A stretch of 64,000 bases of DNA from Candidatus Obscuribacterales bacterium (lineage in GTDB: Bacteria > Cyanobacteriota > Vampirovibrionia > Obscuribacterales > Obscuribacteraceae), in NCBI GenBank assembly GCA_031292355.1, contig JARLHI010000030.1, positions 269,721-333,720 of the forward strand. Reading direction: 5' to 3'. A program made the translations under genes and the position numbers. Of the stretch, positions 44,813 to 54,669 are shown one piece after another. The notes beneath the pieces were generated by a model. That model was not told the origin of the DNA and did not search any database. It worked only from the letters and a program-made list of their open reading frames with translations. Position 1 is the first letter of the stretch; every line of letters starts with the position of its first letter.

Positions 44813-47800
44813 TTAGTTGTATTGCAGCTTTAGTTTTTTTCGACGACCGGCGCCTGCGAACTTATCGAGATAGATGTAAACCACAGGCGTAATTAAAAGT
44901 GTTAGTACTTGCGAAGCAATTAAACCACCCACAACAGCCAGTCCCAGAGGCTGCCTGGCGTCACCTCCTGCGCCGAAACCGCAAGCGATAGGCAAACTAC
45001 CCATCAACGCTGCCATAGTCGTCATCATAATCGGTCTAAAACGCATTAGAGCGGCATTGTAGATTGCTTCTTCTGGCTTTTGCTTTTGCAGTCGCTGCAA
45101 ATCAAGGGCACTGTCAACCATCATGATGGCGTTTTTCTTGACGATACCCAGCAACATCACCAGCCCAAGCCAGGCATAGATGTTTAATTCGGCGTGAAAT
45201 AAGAGCAAAGTGACAAGCGCTCCAAAGCCGGCCGAAGGTAGTCCGGCGAGAATAGTTAAAGGATGGATGAAACTTTCGTAGAGAATGCCAAGCACGATAT
45301 AAATTACGGCAATGGCCAGAACCAATAGGGCAAGGCTGTTTTGCTGAGAGGACTGAAACGCTTGCGCGGTCCCTTGAAAGCTCGATGTCACGCTCGATGG
45401 CAGTGTTGCGTCGGCCAATTTTTGAATATCAGGTAAGACAGTTCCAAGTGAAACATCCGGTTTCAAATTGAAGGAAATTGTCGATGATGCAAGCTGTCCG
45501 AGGTGATTTACTTGCAGTGCCGAGACAGAGCGACCAATTTCGGCGATAGCATCAAGTGGTATCAATTTTCCACTAGAGGATCGCAAATAAAGCAAAGAGA
45601 GCAAATTAGGCGAGCGATAGTATTGAGGCGCCACTTCAATAATCACCTTGTACTCATTGGTCGGCGTATAAATCGTGGAAATTTGCGTGCCACCATAAGC
45701 AAGCGACAGAGCATCATCAATTTGCTTGGTGCTGATACCCAGCGAATAGGCTTTTTCTTTATTGATTGTAATTTTGGCTTGAGGGCTATTGAGCAATAAA
45801 TCAGTATTTACGTCCTGCAATTTCTCATTCGTTTTAAGTTTTTCCATCAGAGCAAAAGTACCGCTATAAAGCTGAGGTAGGCTTGTACCCTGCATGGTTA
45901 ATTGATAAATGCCTTTAGTATTTTGCCCGCCTAGTTTCATGGCCATGGGATTTTGCATGAATATCCGTATGCCCGGTATTGGTGCCAGTTTCTTTTTCAT
46001 CTCCTGAATGATTTGATCGGCAGACAATTTTCTTTGGTCTCTAGGTTTGAGCATCATAAAAACGCGCCCGGAATTCATCGTTGCAGACGGTCCGCCCGCT
46101 CCTACGGCTGACATAAAAGTAAGGACATTAGGGTCTTTCGAAACGACTTCAGCCACTTGCTGCTGATGCTTAACCATCGCTTCGTACGAGACATCCTGTG
46201 CTCCTTCACTCATGCCGAAGATTTGCCCTATGTCTTCATTGGGAATAAAACCCTTTTGCACAACGCCAAACAAAAAGAAAGTGATACCGACGATCAAAAA
46301 CGAAATCAGTAAAGTCATAAGCTTATGCTTGATCACTAGTTTGAGCCAGTAATCATAGAAAGAGAGCATCCACTGCTGCAAACGATCGAAGAAGCGCAAG
46401 AAGCCTCCTTCGTTTTCAGTATCATGCTTAATTAGAAAACGACTGCAAAGCATTGGCGTCAGGCTCAAAGAAACAAACCCAGAGATGACAACCGAAATTA
46501 CTATAGTCATCGCGAATTCTTTAAACAGTCGCCCGACTATGCCACCGAAGAACAAAACTGGAATGAAGACGGCAACCAGAGACAACGTCATCGACAAAAT
46601 CGTAAAACTAATTTCTCGCGACCCTGCAAGCGCAGCCTTAAATGGTGCTTCACCAGCATCTAGATGACGCACGATATTTTCTAAAACAACAATAGCGTCG
46701 TCCACCACAAAACCAGTACAGAGTGTGAGCGCCATTAAAGTCATGACGTTGATGCTGAAGCCCAAAATGGAAATCACGGCAAACGTACCAATAATGGACA
46801 TGGGCAGTGCCAGGCTGGGAATGATTGTAGCCCTTGCATTGCGCAAAAAGAGAAAAATCACAGTCACAACCAACACGGCTGTAATCAATAACGTAGTTTG
46901 GACATCGCTAATTGAAGTTTTAATCGAAGTAGAGCGATCGTACAAAATCGATAAATTGACAGAAGCTGGAAACTGGGCACGCAAGCTTGGTAGAAGCTTT
47001 TTTACATCATCAATGACTTTAATCGTGTTGGTGCCCGGCTGACGCAAAATAGCCAAAACCACAGCGCGTTTACCATCGCACCAATTGGCAATTTTGTCAT
47101 TTTCAACACTGTCTTTAACGTCTGCCACTTGCCCCAGACGAACGGGCGAGCCTTGATTATAGGCAACTATCAACTGACGCCAGGCGGCTGCATCATTGAG
47201 TTGATCGTTAGACTGAACGTTCGTCACCGTATGGGCACCATATAAAGTACCCGTCGGCAATTTGACATTACCTTTTTGCATGGCCTGGGCAATCTGATTG
47301 ATACCAATTCCCATTTGCGCAATTTTGCGTGGATCGATAGAGACTCGCACAGCATACTTCTGCGAGCCGTAAACCTGCACCTGGGCAACACCATCGACCA
47401 TGGAGATACGCTGCGCGGCGTCTGTTTCAGCGTATTCATCGACCTTATACAAAGGCAAAGTATCGGAGCTAATGGCAATGAACAAAACAGGCATATCGCC
47501 GGAATTGACTTTGCGAAAAGCGGGGCGCGCAGGCATCGGCGGCAACAGCGGAATGGCAGCCGCAATCGCTGATTGCACGTCTTGAGCGGCCGAGTCGATG
47601 TTGCGATTTAGATCAAATTGAATCGTAATTGACGTTGTACCAAGCGCGCTTGTCGAATTCATCGAATCAATGCCGTTGATAGTGGCAAACTGACGCTCAA
47701 GCGGAGTGGCTACCGTTGCAGCCATTGTTTCGGGCGATGCACCAGGTAAAACGGCGCTGACACTGATAGTAGGGAAGTCGACATTCGGCAAGGCGTCAAC

Positions 47801-47899
47801 GGGCATCATACGATAACCGAGCACGCCAAAAATGAGCAAAGCCAGCATGACGAGTGTGGTCATAACCGGTCTTTTGACAAAAATCTCAGACAGATTCAT
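44813..47899 (-). CDS. RND efflux pump subunit (first of pair)
   Basis: The 1028-residue RND transporter is a paralogue of the gene at 41687. The Asp pair is in LTLCTGFVVDDAIVVLENIVRHL. The two share long identical stretches, for example LGILYESFIHPLTILAGLPSAG. Two adjacent RND genes behind one adaptor is the MdtABC arrangement, where the two pumps form a mixed trimer; whether that happens here is inference. It starts 15 bases after the adaptor gene. Confidence 0.95.
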   Translation of the reverse strand: MNLSEIFVKRPVMTTLVMLALLIFGVLGYRMMPVDALPNVDFPTISVSAVLPGASPETMAATVATPLERQFATINGIDSMNSTSALGTTSITIQFDLNRNIDSAAQDVQSAIAAAIPLLPPMPARPAFRKVNSGDMPVLFIAISSDTLPLYKVDEYAETDAAQRISMVDGVAQVQVYGSQKYAVRVSIDPRKIAQMGIGINQIAQAMQKGNVKLPTGTLYGAHTVTNVQSNDQLNDAAAWRQLIVAYNQGSPVRLGQVADVKDSVENDKIANWCDGKRAVVLAILRQPGTNTIKVIDDVKKLLPSLRAQFPASVNLSILYDRSTSIKTSISDVQTTLLITAVLVVTVIFLFLRNARATIIPSLALPMSIIGTFAVISILGFSINVMTLMALTLCTGFVVDDAIVVLENIVRHLDAGEAPFKAALAGSREISFTILSMTLSLVAVFIPVLFFGGIVGRLFKEFAMTIVISVVISGFVSLSLTPMLCSRFLIKHDTENEGGFLRFFDRLQQWMLSFYDYWLKLVIKHKLMTLLISFLIVGITFFLFGVVQKGFIPNEDIGQIFGMSEGAQDVSYEAMVKHQQQVAEVVSKDPNVLTFMSAVGAGGPSATMNSGRVFMMLKPRDQRKLSADQIIQEMKKKLAPIPGIRIFMQNPMAMKLGGQNTKGIYQLTMQGTSLPQLYSGTFALMEKLKTNEKLQDVNTDLLLNSPQAKITINKEKAYSLGISTKQIDDALSLAYGGTQISTIYTPTNEYKVIIEVAPQYYRSPNLLSLLYLRSSSGKLIPLDAIAEIGRSVSALQVNHLGQLASSTISFNLKPDVSLGTVLPDIQKLADATLPSSVTSSFQGTAQAFQSSQQNSLALLVLAIAVIYIVLGILYESFIHPLTILAGLPSAGFGALVTLLLFHAELNIYAWLGLVMLLGIVKKNAIMMVDSALDLQRLQKQKPEEAIYNAALMRFRPIMMTTMAALMGSLPIACGFGAGGDARQPLGLAVVGGLIASQVLTLLITPVVYIYLDKFAGAGRRKKLKLQYN

Positions 47900-47914
47900 A
47901 AATTTATCAATTCA

Positions 47915-49294
47915 TCAATCGACATCGACAATCGATTTTTTTGGCTCAACTAAACATCCAGGCGTAAGCTGCATTTGACCGTCAGTGACTACGGTTTCGC
48001 CTTTGTGCAAACCTTGTTTTATAACCGCGAATCCATTAACAGTGCGTGTCATTTTGACAGTACGCTGCTCAACTGTCGAATCAGATTTGACTACAAAGAC
48101 AAACTGACCATCTTGACCAGATTGCACCGCTTGCGATGGCACAAGCAACGTATTTGGTTCGTCCTTGAGCACAACCATGACATTGACGAATTGTCCTGGC
48201 CACAGCTGTTTATCTTTGTTTTCGAAAGTCGCCTTCAAATTGATTGTGCCAGTCGATGAGTCCACTGCGTTGTCGATAAAACTGACGACACCATTTTCCG
48301 GATGACCACTGCCCTCGATTGTTGCTGTCACCTTTAAAGCAGCCGCTGAGTTATACCGAGTCAATTCACCGAGATATTGCTCCGGCACAGCAAAATTGAC
48401 GTAAATGGGACTTATCTGGTCGATTGAGATCAATGAGGTAACATCATTGTCCTTGATCAAATTGCCTTCGTGAATGTTGAGACTACCAGTGCGTCCATCG
48501 ATGGGTGAACGAATATTGGTGTAAGAAAGATAAACCTGCGAGTTTGACGCAGCCGCCTCATCCGCTTGGCGCTGAGATTCCAAACTGCTGGTCAAAGCCT
48601 GATCAGCCTGCATCGAAGCTTTTGCACTGCCAAGTAATGCTTCGTCAGCTGCCACTGTCGATTCCATAGTTTCTTCAGTCGTCTTTTGTTGATCGAATTG
48701 CTCGTGACTGACAACCCCCTGTTCGACAAGGGTCGCATAACGTTTTTCTTCTTTGCGAGCAAGCGCCAAACTAGAGCGATCTTTAGCCAGAGCAGCTTCT
48801 GCCTGCTTAATTAAAGCGGCGTCTTTAAAAACATTCGCCTGTGCCTGCCTTACCTGCGCCCTGTCTTTCGCCTCAACAGCTTTGGCTTGATCCACTTGTG
48901 CCGTCGCCGAGCGGGCATCGATAGTAAAAAGCAAATCGCCTTTTTTGACGAAATCACCCTGCTTAAAATGCACTTTCATCAGCTGACCGACAACTTGAGA
49001 TTTCACAGCAACTGTCTGAAACGGCTGAACAGTGCCAATCACATTGATTTCGACTGGCACACTTTTCTGATCGACTATTGCAATAGTTACTGGTAATGCT
49101 TTTGTGGGGACCTTTTTTACTTCCGGACCGCTTTTAAAGTGGTTATAGAGAAAAGCTCCAAGCGCGAGAATAGCGATAGCGATAATGAATAAAACTAGTG
49201 GCCGTTTCGAGGAATTATTTATGCCAGAGCCGCCAGAGACATCATGGTCATGCTCTGTATCTTCATCTAAAGATTGCGGTTTATTGGACAGCAT
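47915..49294 (-). CDS. RND periplasmic adaptor (membrane fusion protein)
   Basis: The 459-residue adaptor links RND pumps to an outer-membrane channel. A cytosolic His/Asp-rich start of 30 residues (DEDTEHDHDVSGGSG) precedes the single membrane anchor at about 32-52 (LVLFIIAIAILALGAFLY). Then follow the biotinyl-lipoyl half (KSQVVGQLMKVHFKQGDFVKKGDLLFTID), an unusually long helical hairpin of about 150 residues, the second lipoyl half (SYTNIRSPIDGRTG) and the beta-barrel and proximal domains. It matches MdtA-type proteins. It lies nine bases after aroE. Confidence 0.93.
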   Translation of the reverse strand: MLSNKPQSLDEDTEHDHDVSGGSGINNSSKRPLVLFIIAIAILALGAFLYNHFKSGPEVKKVPTKALPVTIAIVDQKSVPVEINVIGTVQPFQTVAVKSQVVGQLMKVHFKQGDFVKKGDLLFTIDARSATAQVDQAKAVEAKDRAQVRQAQANVFKDAALIKQAEAALAKDRSSLALARKEEKRYATLVEQGVVSHEQFDQQKTTEETMESTVAADEALLGSAKASMQADQALTSSLESQRQADEAAASNSQVYLSYTNIRSPIDGRTGSLNIHEGNLIKDNDVTSLISIDQISPIYVNFAVPEQYLGELTRYNSAAALKVTATIEGSGHPENGVVSFIDNAVDSSTGTINLKATFENKDKQLWPGQFVNVMVVLKDEPNTLLVPSQAVQSGQDGQFVFVVKSDSTVEQRTVKMTRTVNGFAVIKQGLHKGETVVTDGQMQLTPGCLVEPKKSIVDVD

Positions 49295-49303
49295 CTAACC
49301 AGT

Positions 49304-50188
49304 TTACTCAGTTTTGGCAGCGTTGAAAGCATTTTCTAATACTGCGTAGGGCGGCGTTTGTCCGGTCCAGAAAGCAAAGGCATAAAGCGCTTGATACACG
49401 AGCATCGACATACCATCGCTGGTTTTCAGCCCATGCTCGTTCGCGAACGCCACAAGCGGTGTAGGCAGTTGAGTCTTGGAATAGACCATGTCGAACACAT
49501 AGGTCTCGGGCAAAATCTTTTCTGCTAGCAAAATCCTCAACCACTGGGGCACTTCACTTATTATCTGACCAACAGGTAAACAATTGGTGACCAAACTGAT
49601 ATCACTCAAGAGGTCCACAGAATTATCGAACGACCTGACATCGGTTGATTTGAGCAGAATATTGGCTGCAAACGCAGGCTTACTATCGCTGCCTGAAGCG
49701 TTTAGACCCAGCGTCTTCGCTGCTTTTTCAAGGTCTCTTGCAAAAACGACAATTGCTTTAAAGCCAAGCTTCTCAAGCACGCGAATGGCTGCTTTAGCTG
49801 CACCGCCAGCGCCTAGAATGCAGGCTGTGCTGCGGCGAGAATCGATGAGGTCCACGAGAGCATCATGCAAGCCCATAAAATCTGTGTTGTGCCCCTTCAT
49901 GCGACCATCAGAGCTTATTAAAACTGTATTTGCCGCACCAACAGTTTGAGCCTGCGGTGTTAATTCCTGACAGAGGTTGTAGACGGCAATTTTATGCGGG
50001 ATGGTGACGTTGAAACCAACCAATCCGTCCTGCTTGAGTTGCTCCAGCTTCTGTGGCAACACGGATGGCCCAACATCGAACAATCGATAATCGCCATTCA
50101 AGCCAAAATAAGAAAGCGCCGCCTTGTGTAAAGGCGGCGACAATGATTGTGAAATTGGATGACCGATCAACCCGAGAAGATAATTCAA
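49304..50188 (-). CDS. aroE: Shikimate dehydrogenase
   Basis: The 294-residue enzyme reduces 3-dehydroshikimate to shikimate with NADPH in aromatic amino acid synthesis. The substrate site is LSPPLHKAAL; catalytic Lys66 is in NVTIPHK and catalytic Asp103 in NTDFMG. The Rossmann motif is GAGGAAKAA at about 126-134. The start is a TTG one base after the exbD stop, so it is translated by coupling. Its position between exbD and the efflux adaptor is unusual; aromatic supply to a transported product, or chance operon membership, are both possible. Confidence 0.93.
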   Translation of the reverse strand: MNYLLGLIGHPISQSLSPPLHKAALSYFGLNGDYRLFDVGPSVLPQKLEQLKQDGLVGFNVTIPHKIAVYNLCQELTPQAQTVGAANTVLISSDGRMKGHNTDFMGLHDALVDLIDSRRSTACILGAGGAAKAAIRVLEKLGFKAIVVFARDLEKAAKTLGLNASGSDSKPAFAANILLKSTDVRSFDNSVDLLSDISLVTNCLPVGQIISEVPQWLRILLAEKILPETYVFDMVYSKTQLPTPLVAFANEHGLKTSDGMSMLVYQALYAFAFWTGQTPPYAVLENAFNAAKTE

Positions 50189-50189
50189 T

Positions 50190-50615
50190 TTAGAAATTAC
50201 TCTGCTGCACCGTTGCCACTCGCATCTTTTTGATACCAGCAGCAGCGGCCGCTGTCATGACTTCAACGACCGCCCTTTCTTTGGTGTCACCATCAGCGTT
50301 GAGAGTACATGGCACCTCTTTGTCTCCCATTTTGGCCACGATTGCCGCAATTTTTTGTTGAATTACAGCTGGATCTTTAGCGTCGACGAATGTGCCGTTT
50401 ATGGCTATCTGGCCTTCTTTGTCGATATCGATGGAAACGCCTTTAGTCTCGTCCACTTTCTTTGCGTTTTTAGTTTCTGGTGGCTTAATCTTCAAGTCTG
50501 ATTTATCGATCAAAGGCGCAATCAGGATCATGATTACGAGAAGCACCAAAAATACGTCGGTAAGCGGAGTTACGTTAATTTCGGTGAATTCATCACCGGC
50601 TGCTCCCATAGACAT
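50190..50615 (-). CDS. exbD: ExbD/TolR family protein
   Basis: The 141-residue protein has one N-terminal membrane helix carrying the proton-binding Asp20 (NVTPLTDVFLVLLVIMILIAP) and a periplasmic domain (SIDIDKEGQIAINGTFVDAKD). With ExbB it converts proton-motive force to movement of TonB. AAGGAGG precedes the ATG. It lies 25 bases after the exbB gene. Confidence 0.92.
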   Translation of the reverse strand: MSMGAAGDEFTEINVTPLTDVFLVLLVIMILIAPLIDKSDLKIKPPETKNAKKVDETKGVSIDIDKEGQIAINGTFVDAKDPAVIQQKIAAIVAKMGDKEVPCTLNADGDTKERAVVEVMTAAAAAGIKKMRVATVQQSNF

Positions 50616-50640
50616 ACCGCTTTACCTCCTTTTTATTTGC

Positions 50641-51282
50641 TTAGCGATGGGCGCCAGCAGCTTCGTTACCGACAAAGCTCAGGAAGAGAAGCTTAAGGAG
50701 CAAGAAATCGTCGTTGAAGTGCTTCACCGTGTTGGTGTAGGTATTGTTGAAGATAACTGCGAGAATCGCCACGATCAGACCATATCCGGTGGCAATAAGA
50801 GCCTTAGCAACACCGGTCACAACTACAGGTGTGCCACCGCCGGCGGCGCCGAGTTGGTCCAGTGTGAAAATAACCCCAACCACTGTTCCGAACAATCCCA
50901 AGAATGGGCAGGTCGCACCAATCGTTCCCAGAATAGCCAGATTCTTTTCTAGCTTACGGGTAACCAGACCGACTGTGATATCGAAAGCTTTGGAGAAGTC
51001 TTCTTTCTGCTCTGCCATCAAACGCACGCCTTCTTCGGCCACTTCCCCAACCACTCCACCCAATCGCGAGCATGATTGTTGAGCCTTTTGCAATTGCTGA
51101 CTTTCAAGATCTCTTTGCAAAGAGTGAATGAACGCAGTGACGTCGCGACGATTTTTTTGATAGTACAAATAGCGCTCGATCACACAAGCCACTGTAAGTA
51201 CAGAGCAAATAGTAATCGGTATGGAAGCGAACCAGTCATTGATCATGAACTGGATAAAGTAACTAAAAAATTTGCTTTCCAT
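50641..51282 (-). CDS. exbB: ExbB/TolQ (MotA/TolQ/ExbB channel) family protein
   Basis: The 213-residue proton-channel protein has three helices: one near 16-33, and two in the C-terminal half (LAILGTIGATCPFLGLFGTVVGVIF and ALIATGYGLIVAILAVIFNNTY). The conserved Thr/Pro/Gly-rich second helix marks the family. It forms the stator with ExbD. AGGAG precedes the ATG. It starts 33 bases after the tonB-type gene. Confidence 0.92.
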   Translation of the reverse strand: MESKFFSYFIQFMINDWFASIPITICSVLTVACVIERYLYYQKNRRDVTAFIHSLQRDLESQQLQKAQQSCSRLGGVVGEVAEEGVRLMAEQKEDFSKAFDITVGLVTRKLEKNLAILGTIGATCPFLGLFGTVVGVIFTLDQLGAAGGGTPVVVTGVAKALIATGYGLIVAILAVIFNNTYTNTVKHFNDDFLLLKLLFLSFVGNEAAGAHR

Positions 51283-51315
51283 TGCTTCTCCTGATGGCAG
51301 AACCTAGTGAGTTTA

Positions 51316-52965
51316 TCAGAACCGACGGAATTGTCCCCCGCCGCCTCCAGTGAACACGTTGTAATCGAATGTGAATTGAATGTCGACGTCATCACTCGCG
51401 CCAGCTGGAAGCGGACGGAATGGTGCGGCGTTTTCAACAGCTTTAAGAGCGGCATTATCGGCGATGGCAACACCAGATGAGGTGCCGATTCGCAGATTGG
51501 ATAGTTCTCCGCCTTTGTGAACTTTGAAAATAACGACAACGCGTTTACTTTCGTTACCTTTTGGTGGGAACCAGGCGCGTTTAATACGACGTTGCAAGTC
51601 GGCCATATAAGGACCGAAGTCTACGTCGGCTTGTGCACCAGCATTTGGTGCGCCACGATTGTTATTAGCATCGGGATTACCCTTCAGACCTTCGCCACCG
51701 CCGCCACCTGACGAGCGCGGGACGCTTGGCATGACCATGGCTGGACCGCTGCTACCGCCACCACCACCGCCACCATGAGTCGAGCGACTAGGAGCAGGAG
51801 CTGGACCTGGCGCCGGACCGGAGCCGCCACCACGATTAGGCGAACCGCCACCAGCAGACGGAACAGGTGATGGACCGCCGCCTGCAGCTTCTGAACCACC
51901 AACTGAAACAGGCGCTGGTGCGCCCGGGCCAGCCGCACTGTGGGCACCACCAGAGCCTACGTGAGGCGAAGGTGACGGACTCGGTGAACCATGTGCGCCA
52001 GAAGTGGGCGCAGGCGTCGGAGATGGCGAAGGTGACGGATTGGCAGAAGGATGAAAGAAAGGAGTGGGAGTTGGGGACGGATGCGGCGAAGGGCTAGGAC
52101 TCGGCGAAGGAGAAGGAGTCGGAGCCGGTGAAGGATGTGGAGAAGGAGTTGGACTCGGCGACGGCGAAGGGTGCGGACTAGGCGTCGGAGTCGGATGAGG
52201 ACTTGGTTGAGGAGAGGGCTTGGGTGAAGGCGTCGGAGTCGGCTTAGGAGATGGTGTCGGAGAAGGCTTCGGCGTAGGCGGCGTCGGAGATGGCTTAGCC
52301 GCTGGAGCAGCTTTGCTTGGTGCCTTCGGTGCAGGCGAAGCGGCCTGTACCGGCTTGTTCTCGTGCTGACCACGATTTTCCGAATTATGTTCAGCCTTGC
52401 GATGCGAAATGATTTTCTTCTTGGTTTCTTCTTGATTTTGAATGAATTCAATATCGGTGACTTGCTGTTTGGGCGGCGAGGGCACCAGAAAGAAAAATGC
52501 CAGAATGAACGCCGCAACCATGCCTGAAACATGCACGATATAGGAGCCTGAAGTGGCCTCCGTCATCTGCAACGCATAATCAGGATAAATGTGTCGTCGT
52601 TGAACAAGGGCTGCGCGATCAAAAGCGTCACGAGCAGAGAAAGCCACAAAGGCGAAGAACAAGCCAATTATCACAAATGAGGCTGGCGACCCCAGGTGGA
52701 GTTGCCGCAAAGCGCCAACCAGCTCCATATTTGGTTTCATATGGAATGAATGGCCAAAATCCAACATGCTGCGCAGTATTGGATCGGTAAAGGCTAAAAG
52801 GATAAAAACGCAAAAATTGATAGCTGTGACACTAAGGAACAAATACCCCTTGCGCTGCTCGCCATTATAAAGCTGCCCAAGCCCCGGTAACAGGGACAAC
52901 ATTGCAGCGACATTGGGATCGCGCTGGGTATTAGGGCTGGGTGGCCGAGCCGATGTGCTAGTCAT
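51316..52965 (-). CDS. TonB-type protein with three-helix N-terminal domain
   Basis: The 549-residue protein has an uncommon layout. Residues 20-161 form a membrane domain with three helices (about 42-60, 95-112, 144-161) starting [21 protein letters not shown], a TM2/DUF5683-like motif. Residues about 205-335 are Ser/Pro/Thr/Lys/His repeats, then a Gly/Ser region to about 440. The end (450-545) is a TonB C-terminal domain ([39 protein letters not shown]). The Pro-rich part should span the periplasm. TonB normally has a single N-terminal helix that contacts ExbB. It is first in the exbBD operon. Confidence 0.87.
   Translation of the reverse strand: MTSTSARPPSPNTQRDPNVAAMLSLLPGLGQLYNGEQRKGYLFLSVTAINFCVFILLAFTDPILRSMLDFGHSFHMKPNMELVGALRQLHLGSPASFVIIGLFFAFVAFSARDAFDRAALVQRRHIYPDYALQMTEATSGSYIVHVSGMVAAFILAFFFLVPSPPKQQVTDIEFIQNQEETKKKIISHRKAEHNSENRGQHENKPVQAASPAPKAPSKAAPAAKPSPTPPTPKPSPTPSPKPTPTPSPKPSPQPSPHPTPTPSPHPSPSPSPTPSPHPSPAPTPSPSPSPSPSPHPSPTPTPFFHPSANPSPSPSPTPAPTSGAHGSPSPSPSPHVGSGGAHSAAGPGAPAPVSVGGSEAAGGGPSPVPSAGGGSPNRGGGSGPAPGPAPAPSRSTHGGGGGGGSSGPAMVMPSVPRSSGGGGGEGLKGNPDANNNRGAPNAGAQADVDFGPYMADLQRRIKRAWFPPKGNESKRVVVIFKVHKGGELSNLRIGTSSGVAIADNAALKAVENAAPFRPLPAGASDDVDIQFTFDYNVFTGGGGGQFRRF
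51960..52350. repeat. Pro-rich codon repeat in tonB-type gene
   Basis: Short imperfect units built on SP, TP, HP and KP dipeptides repeat for about 130 residues. At DNA level the hexamer-like ggagtcgg/ggcgaagg units recur, so the length may vary between strains. Confidence 0.8.
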
Positions 52966-53144
52966 TTCAGGCGTGTACTCTCTATTGGGGCGTCATTTAC
53001 AACGTTCAAAAGAACTGCCGCTTTCTGTCGCGCACGCTCACCAAACTTTAATTCCAAAATCAATTGGATTACCAGCTTATTCCAGTAGTAAACATTATCA
53101 ATGTGAAGAATTTGCGAGGTCGCAGAATTCTTAACAACTGGTTA

Positions 53145-53153
53145 AGTATAACA
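53145..53153 (-). promoter_or_regulatory. Possible extended -10 for tonB operon
   Basis: On the minus strand TGTTATACT is a TGn extended -10 with five of six consensus bases. No clear -35. It would give a 5' leader of about 175 bases. Confidence 0.3.
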
Positions 53154-53422
53154 CAATGCCTGTTTAGCACTGACTGGCTGCGACATTTGAAACAAAATTG
53201 GGCCAAATATATGTAGTCACTATGCGCGATTTATCGTCCAGGTTATCTAAATATTCGTCAAGAGCAAAAAGTCTTTTCGGCAAACAATTGCCAAGTATTA
53301 TTTGAAGTCAAATGAAATAGACGACGACACCATCATAGTAAGCGACATGTTCGACATTTACTGCCTCGTTTGGCGTGGATTACATTCAGGAAAAAGACCG
53401 TTGAATTGTCAGTAAAAAGGAT

Positions 53423-53460
53423 AGAAAGAAAAAGACAAGTGGTGGTAGCCACTTGCCTTT
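53423..53460 (-). terminator. Rho-independent terminator
   Basis: On the minus strand AAAGGCAAGTGG and CCACTTGTCTTT form a 12-bp stem with one G-U pair around the loop CTACCA, followed by a T-rich tail. It ends the gene at 53518. Confidence 0.75.
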
Positions 53461-53517
53461 TCAGTGAATTTGAATCAAGTCGAACAGAACAGGATGCTCG
53501 GTATGAACCAACAATGA

Positions 53518-54669
53518 TTACATCATCGGCATGCGCAGATCTTCAGCCAGCTGAATCTTCAACTCATCGCCCGGGCGCACGTCGACTTTCTTACCTTTTT
53601 TGGCGAGCAAGACGGCAACACCAACGACTACACCAACGGCCACACCAATCATTGCCGCTTCACCTTTACTGATGGAGCTGCCGGTAGTGTTACTCGACGT
53701 ACTATTTGTGCTCTTACCAGCCAGGGCACCAATACCCAGACCGATTAGAGTAGGCAAAAGGACAGTGCCTGCGTCGATAGAAATATCTTTAAGACCGCGA
53801 CGAGCGTGAACGACACCGCCATGGGCAACTAGATTTGCCACTAGTGGAATCTGGCGATTGTCGGGCGTCGTCACTGTGTCGAATTTCAAAGCCACTGAAC
53901 CACCACGGTCCATGTGTTTTGGCGCGTTCAACTGAGCGATTCTGCCTTTAATAATCGAACCAGCTGGAACTGCCACAGCTCCATCTATATTCAAATCTTC
54001 AGAAGTTCTCGCGGAGAATTCATCACCTTCCTGGCTGGTGTCAGAGTCAACAGCAGTATCCATAATGATTGGAATTCTCGTGTCTTTCGGCACAACGCGG
54101 ACATAACCAGTCAACGTTTTGCCACTGGTTTTGTCATCAGCAGCCTTGTCGCCAGTACCGTCGGCGGCGGCTTCGGTAGCCGCTTCAGCAGCCATAGTTT
54201 CGGCGGCAGCAGCATCAGTGGTGGCATCACCGGACTTATCAGCGGTTTTCGCAGCTGGTGCATCAGCTACCGGTTCAGTCGCTGTCGCTGGCGTTTCGGC
54301 CTTCAGTCCATCGTCAGCTGCTGTGTTTGCTTTAGCGCTAACCTTCTTTTTAGAAGACTTGACCGGAGCTGCTTCTGGTTCAGCGGCAGGTTCGGCGGCT
54401 GGTTCAGGTGTGGCTTGCGGGGCAGGAGCAGAAGCCTCTGCTGCCGGTTGCGGAGTGGCTGTATCATCGACAGCCGCAGGAGCGGCCATTGTCGAATCGG
54501 CCGGAGGAGTTGCCGCTGGCGACGAATCGCTTTCGGGAGTCGGAGTGGTTGAGGCCTCCGGACTATAAATCTTGAAATTGAGTTGCGGATCAGTGGCTGC
54601 AATGGCACCTGGCAGTGGGCCAAGACCAATTAATGCACCCATCATGATTGGAAGAACGCTGCGCCTCAT
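53518..54669 (-). CDS. Secreted Ala/Pro-rich protein with glycine-zipper end
   Basis: The 383-residue protein has a signal peptide (LPIMMGALIGLGPLPGAIAA) and then about 170 Ala/Pro/Thr/Glu-rich residues. A beta-rich domain follows (GYVRVVPKDTRIPIIMDTAV, DEFSARTSEDLNIDGAVAVPAGSIIKGRI), similar to VirB10/TrbI-like barrels found in many secreted bacterial proteins. Two Gly-rich helices (LIGLGIGALAG, IGVAVGVVVGVAVLL) near the end may span a membrane. The exact function is unknown. A GGGGAT lies near the ATG. Confidence 0.7.
   Translation of the reverse strand: MRRSVLPIMMGALIGLGPLPGAIAATDPQLNFKIYSPEASTTPTPESDSSPAATPPADSTMAAPAAVDDTATPQPAAEASAPAPQATPEPAAEPAAEPEAAPVKSSKKKVSAKANTAADDGLKAETPATATEPVADAPAAKTADKSGDATTDAAAAETMAAEAATEAAADGTGDKAADDKTSGKTLTGYVRVVPKDTRIPIIMDTAVDSDTSQEGDEFSARTSEDLNIDGAVAVPAGSIIKGRIAQLNAPKHMDRGGSVALKFDTVTTPDNRQIPLVANLVAHGGVVHARRGLKDISIDAGTVLLPTLIGLGIGALAGKSTNSTSSNTTGSSISKGEAAMIGVAVGVVVGVAVLLAKKGKKVDVRPGDELKIQLAEDLRMPMM

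Larger units (their letters stand above)
52966..53517. other. Intergenic region before tonB operon
   Basis: About 550 bases with no convincing gene. It holds the probable upstream region of the tonB-type operon (minus strand) on the left and, at its right end, the terminator of the 53518 gene. Confidence 0.4.

Noticed and set aside
51960..52350. Regular short repeats resembling a CRISPR array
   Set aside because: They are imperfect codon repeats inside the Pro-rich part of the tonB-type gene, without constant repeat-spacer spacing.
53370..53672. 100-codon plus-strand frame over the terminator region
   Set aside because: It spans a clear minus-strand terminator and the end of the minus-strand gene.
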